Of a stretch of 9,607 bases of DNA, positions 6,645-9,607 are shown piece after piece. This DNA is from Bacteroidales bacterium (GTDB lineage: Bacteria; Bacteroidota; Bacteroidia; Bacteroidales; UBA12077), in contig JAUVUS010000056.1 in assembly GCA_030600865.1 (NCBI GenBank), forward strand, positions 1 to 9,607, in the 5' to 3' direction. The notes under the pieces are model-generated. The model ran no database searches. It saw only the letters and a list, made by a program, of their open reading frames with translations, and was not told the origin of the DNA. A program made the translations under genes and the position numbers. Within the stretch, counting starts at the first letter, position 1. Each line of letters opens with the position of its first letter.

Positions 6645-8738
6645 TTACTTCAATCCGTTTCTTTCTAAGAAAGCATCTAGTTTTGGTTCTGAGCCACGGT
6701 ATTTTTTATAAAGATCCATTGCTGGTTCAGTATTACCTCTTGAAAAAATATTATCGCGTAATGATGCCGCAGTTTCCTGATCGAATAATCCTTTTTCTTT
6801 GAAAACACTATATGCATCAGCATCTAAAACCTGTGCCCACTGGTAACTGTAATATCCTGAAGAATATCCACCTGCAAAAATGTGTGCAAAATAAGGACTA
6901 CGATAACGAACAACAATTTCGTCGATCATTCCCATTTTATTCATGATATCATTTTCGAACTGAATTGCATCGTGTTCAACAGCTTCAGTAATAGTGTGCC
7001 AATACATATCAAGCAATGCTGCCGATGTATATTCCAGTACAGTAAACCCTTTATTGAATAAACCACTATTCGAAATTTTATCGATTAATTCTTGAGGAAT
7101 AACTTCACCTGTTTCATAATGTTTAGCATACATTTTCATTACTTCGGGTTCAGCAGCCCAGTTTTCCATAATTTGTGATGGAAGTTCTACAAAATCTCTT
7201 GCAACAGAAGTTCCTGATAGTGAATGATACTTACACTTTGATAATAATCCATGTAAAGCATGTCCAAACTCGTGGAAAGTAGTTGTAACTTCATCGAATG
7301 TTAATAAGGCCGGTTTATCGCCGGCTGGTGCAGTAAAATTAAAATTGGTTGTAATAACAGGGTCAACACCTTCTGATTGCTTACGATATGCATCCATCCA
7401 TGCACCGCCACTTTTACTTGCACGTGGAAACCAGTCCATGTAAAGAATACCCAAGAATGAACCATCAGGATTTTGTACTTCGAAAACTTCAACATCAGGG
7501 TGATATTTTGGGATATCAGTTCTTTCAACAAAATTTAATCCCCATAATTTATTTGCAACAGCAAAAGCTCCATCACGAACATTATTTCTTTCGAAATAGG
7601 GACGAAGCATTTCTTCATCAAGGTCATATTTTTCTTTACGTAATTTCTCTGCATAATACCACCAATCCCAATGTGCTAATTTAAAGTTTCCACCTTCTTT
7701 GTCAATCATTTTTTGTAGTTCGGTTACTTCTGCTTTTGCAATTGGAAGTGCAGCATCCCATACCTTGTTTAAAAATTCAAAAACAGTTTCAGGATTTTTA
7801 GCCATATTAACATCTAAAACATATTCTGCATGGTTTTTAAATCCGAATAAATTAGCTTTTTCAACACGTAAAGCAGCCATTCGTGAAAGTATATTTTTGT
7901 TATCATATTCGTTATCGTTATCACCACGCATTATATAGGCAGTGTGTAGTTTCTCTCTCAATTCACGATTTTCGGCATAAGTTAAGAATGGTAGCATACT
8001 TGGTTTATGAGTGGTAAAAATCCATTTCCCTTCCATACCTGCTCCATTTGCAGTTTCAGCAGCAGCCTGAATTACTGATTCTGGTAATCCTGCTAAATCA
8101 GCTTTATTTTCAATTACTAATTTATAGTTATTGGTTTCAGCTAAAATATTATCACCAAATTGCAGTGTAAGTAATGAAAGATCCTCGTTAATTGCTCTAA
8201 GCTTATCTTGTTGTTCAATATCCAGATTAGCTCCACCACGTTCGAAGTTCTTATATTTTACTTCAAGCAACCTGTTTTGTTCAGGAGTAAGATCAAGCTC
8301 ATCTTTTTGTTCGTAAACAGCTTTTACTTTTTTGAACAGCTGAAGGTTTAAAGAAATATCATCGCTATGTCTTGATAATGAAGGAGCAATTTTTTTTGCT
8401 ACGTTTTGCATTTCATCGCTGGTAAGCGATTGGTTTAAATTATTGAAAGTAAAATCAACCTGAGTTAAAAGTTTTCCGCTAAAGTCCAGTGCTTCTATTG
8501 TATTTTCAAAAGTTGGAACTTCAGGATTATTAACAATCGCAGCAATTTCATCATCGTGATGCTTGATTGCTTCCCGGTAAGCAGGAATAAAATGTTCAAC
8601 TTTAATTAACTCAAAGGGTGGAACACCATAAGGAGTTTCAAATTTACTTAATAACGGGTTTTCCATTTCAACGGGTTTTTGAGTACATGATGCAAGGAAG
8701 AGACCTAGTGCAAGTACCATTAATGTAATTTTTTTCAC
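6645..8738 (-). CDS. dcp: Peptidyl-dipeptidase Dcp, M3 family zinc metallopeptidase (lipoprotein form)
   Basis: The 697-residue enzyme removes dipeptides from the C-termini of short peptides, a late step in peptide use. Zinc site: HEFGH at residues 489-493 (His489, catalytic Glu490, His493), with the third ligand Glu518 in DFVELPSQ, 29 residues after the first His, the same spacing as recalled for E. coli Dcp. The substrate-binding loop YFAHIFAGGYSSGYYSYQW (616-634) and SKSGGAWM (441-448) also match Dcp rather than oligopeptidase A. Unlike the cytoplasmic E. coli protein (681 residues as recalled), this one has a lipoprotein signal peptide with lipobox LASC, predicted lipidated at Cys18, so it would act in the periplasm or on the outer membrane, a form I recall as usual in Bacteroidota. 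It is monocistronic, with its own promoter and strong terminator. The frame is intact and the start is fixed by the signal peptide. Confidence 0.96.
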   Translation of the reverse strand: MKKITLMVLALGLFLASCTQKPVEMENPLLSKFETPYGVPPFELIKVEHFIPAYREAIKHHDDEIAAIVNNPEVPTFENTIEALDFSGKLLTQVDFTFNNLNQSLTSDEMQNVAKKIAPSLSRHSDDISLNLQLFKKVKAVYEQKDELDLTPEQNRLLEVKYKNFERGGANLDIEQQDKLRAINEDLSLLTLQFGDNILAETNNYKLVIENKADLAGLPESVIQAAAETANGAGMEGKWIFTTHKPSMLPFLTYAENRELREKLHTAYIMRGDNDNEYDNKNILSRMAALRVEKANLFGFKNHAEYVLDVNMAKNPETVFEFLNKVWDAALPIAKAEVTELQKMIDKEGGNFKLAHWDWWYYAEKLRKEKYDLDEEMLRPYFERNNVRDGAFAVANKLWGLNFVERTDIPKYHPDVEVFEVQNPDGSFLGILYMDWFPRASKSGGAWMDAYRKQSEGVDPVITTNFNFTAPAGDKPALLTFDEVTTTFHEFGHALHGLLSKCKYHSLSGTSVARDFVELPSQIMENWAAEPEVMKMYAKHYETGEVIPQELIDKISNSGLFNKGFTVLEYTSAALLDMYWHTITEAVEHDAIQFENDIMNKMGMIDEIVVRYRSPYFAHIFAGGYSSGYYSYQWAQVLDADAYSVFKEKGLFDQETAASLRDNIFSRGNTEPAMDLYKKYRGSEPKLDAFLERNGLK

Positions 8739-8810
8739 GGTTTTAAGATTTATTAGGTTTTAATATTAAATACTGATAATGAGCTTTCAAATTTATAATT
8801 ATTCTTATGA

Positions 8811-8906
8811 AACCCTCATCATTAAGTATAATTATTTTAAAGGTACAAAGATAAAAAGACATGAATAAAGCGCAAAATTTTCAATTAAGTTTCATTGATG
8901 AGGGTT
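8811..8906. repeat. Spaced 11-bp inverted repeat enclosing the dcp promoter
   Basis: AACCCTCATCA (8811-8821) is the exact reverse complement of TGATGAGGGTT (8896-8906). The 74 bases between them contain both promoter boxes of dcp. Arms of this length could arise by chance at this scale. They could also be operator half-sites or recombination sites. Confidence 0.5.
8846..8876 (-). promoter_or_regulatory. Bacteroidota-type promoter of dcp
   Basis: On the minus strand TTTG (8876-8873) and TATCTTTG (8853-8846) are 19 bases apart, an excellent match to TTTG / TAnnTTTG. The -7 box is identical to the one before the MATE gene. Transcription would start near 8840, leaving a leader of about 100 bases. 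Confidence 0.78.
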
Positions 8907-9211
8907 CACACGCTGCCGCTGAAGCTTTAGCGTAAGTGTCCGAACACCATTGAAAATAATTATTTTAGTGAGGTAACAACCGACTGAAAGGAGTTCGTGA
9001 ACACAATATAAATAAATTAATTGGTGAACAAATACCACCATACCTTTTAGAAAAGGATTTTGCATTTGATTGTGTAGTAATACTATAATTAAAGATATAT
9101 TCGAATGAAAAAAGCAGTAATTTATTTCACCTTAAATTTATCATAAATGAGCTTATTAATAAAGCTCCAAAGAAAAGGAACATAACTACATTAAAATTAA
9201 CATAGATGGTG

Positions 9212-9219
9212 TACATTTG
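9212..9219 (+). promoter_or_regulatory. Candidate -7 box of the truA fragment
   Basis: TACATTTG matches TAnnTTTG exactly and lies 17 bases before the ATG, so the leader would be about 10 bases. No upstream TTTG is at the usual distance. Confidence 0.4.
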
Positions 9220-9236
9220 ATTTCTTTCAAAACAAA

Positions 9237-9476
9237 ATGATCAGGTATTTTATACATATAGCTTATAACGGAGCAAATTATCGGGGTTGGCAAAGACAAC
9301 GTAATGTGCTCTCTATTCAAGAGATCTTTGAAAATAAGCTGGAGCAAGTTTTCAAATATAAAATACCCTGTCTTGGATGTGGCAGAACTGATGCAGGAGT
9401 ACATGCATCTCAATATTTTTTTCATATCGATTTGAAAAACGATGTGCAAGCTGACTTAAAATTTACGCAATTGTGA
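9237..9476 (+). pseudogene. truA: tRNA pseudouridine(38-40) synthase TruA, 5' fragment only
   Basis: The 79-codon frame is the N-terminal third of TruA, which isomerises uridines 38-40 in tRNA anticodon arms. It shows the family opening (RYFIHIAYNGANYRGWQRQ, residues 3-21) and the catalytic motif GRTDAGVHA (49-57) with Asp52 as nucleophile. Full enzymes are about 250 residues. Here similarity fades after about residue 76 (ADLKF) and the frame stops at TGA 9474-9476. No other plus-strand frame beyond that resumes TruA sequence, so this is not a simple frameshift. The following DNA instead encodes the end of a minus-strand gene. The fragment lacks the C-terminal half of the active site and should be inactive. 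An intact truA elsewhere, or an assembly join, is possible. Confidence 0.82.
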
Positions 9477-9605
9477 AAGTGCTGGTGTAAATCCGTATTT
9501 TTCTTCAATGCTTCGCTTAACATTGAATTGAGCTGAGCTATTTGATGTGTAATATTTCGCAATATTATTTGCTTTTGCATGGGCAAGTATTTTTTTCCAA
9601 ACATT
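9456..9605 (-). CDS. C-terminal 49 residues of an unidentified minus-strand gene (5' part beyond the right edge)
   Basis: Reading the minus strand from the right edge, one frame stays open and ends at TAA (9458-9456). Its product is NVWKKILAHAKANNIAKYY..., ending ..YGFTPALSQLRKF. Composition (Lys/Asn-rich, amphipathic, ordinary codons for this genome) looks like real protein, unlike the other frames here. I do not recognise the family. It overlaps the last 21 bases of the truA frame tail to tail, so its stop codon sits almost exactly at the truA break. That would fit a gene at the edge of an inserted element, a rearranged chromosomal gene, or a mis-joined assembly. The short length seen limits certainty. 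Confidence 0.55.
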   Translation of the reverse strand, partial: NVWKKILAHAKANNIAKYYTSNSSAQFNVKRSIEEKYGFTPALSQLRKF

Positions 9606-9607
9606 TA

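Larger units (their letters stand above)
8739..9236. other. 498-base intergenic region without an intact gene
   Basis: This stretch holds the dcp promoter and leader (8739-8876), an 11-bp inverted repeat around that promoter, a cluster of small palindromes (8917-8932 CGCTGAAGCTTTAGCG; 8936-8947 GTGT/ACAC; 9043-9056 CCTTTT/AAAAGG; 9149-9167 GAGCTT/AAGCTC) and a candidate truA promoter. A 38-codon open stretch at 8972-9085 ends in TAA but has no start codon or recognised family. No tRNA, ncRNA family or riboswitch was recognised. Confidence 0.7.

Noticed and set aside
7388..7684. A 98-codon plus-strand frame inside dcp, rich in His and Gln.
   Set aside because: Antisense to the conserved Dcp catalytic region; composition follows from the complementary codons.
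8972..9088. A 38-codon open stretch on the plus strand ending in LLEKDFAFDCVVIL, faintly like nucleotidyltransferase-type toxin fragments.
   Set aside because: No start codon, too short, and the resemblance rests on a few residues; not supportable as a gene or named pseudogene.
9422..9604. A 60-codon minus-strand frame with an ATG near 9602.
   Set aside because: It runs through truA codons on the opposite strand and looks like no protein. The neighbouring frame ending at 9456 has more natural composition and stops at the junction.

Overview
The window looks like chromosomal DNA from a low-GC, probably anaerobic member of the Bacteroidota (Bacteroidales or Marinilabiliales type). Supporting signs are Bacteroidota-type promoters (TAnnTTTG, in two cases with TTTG 19-21 bases upstream), absence of Shine-Dalgarno sequences, two lipoproteins with short type II signal peptides, and a tungsten-type aldehyde oxidoreductase. 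The genus cannot be named from the sequence alone.

Layout. Positions 1-1205 (-) hold the first 401 codons of a MATE multidrug exporter, which runs off the left edge. Its 5' leader (1206-1335) has a good promoter, a 15-codon leader reading frame and two hairpins that compete for the same bases; this is the most interesting regulatory structure seen. Next on the minus strand come a conserved acidic-tailed small protein (1465-1809, with its own terminator), a tightly coupled pair made of a TauE/SafE-type permease and a GNAT acetyltransferase (1940-3080), and a small lipoprotein (3163-3543, with a terminator). Two plus-strand genes follow: a classical short-chain dehydrogenase (3649-4455) and a 619-residue aldehyde:ferredoxin oxidoreductase (4590-6449). 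Together they could interconvert carboxylic acid, aldehyde and alcohol. A convergent intergenic region with a nested palindrome and a strong terminator separates them from dcp (6645-8738, -), a zinc peptidyl-dipeptidase carried as a lipoprotein.

The right end (8739-9607) is irregular. About 500 bases without a gene carry the dcp promoter inside a spaced 11-bp inverted repeat, plus several small palindromes. Then comes a 5' fragment of truA (9237-9476, +) that stops after about 79 codons and runs into the 3' end of an unrelated minus-strand gene (9456-9605). This looks like a rearrangement or insertion junction.

Most genes are ordinary housekeeping or accessory functions. No CRISPR array, tRNA, rRNA or complete mobile element was seen.
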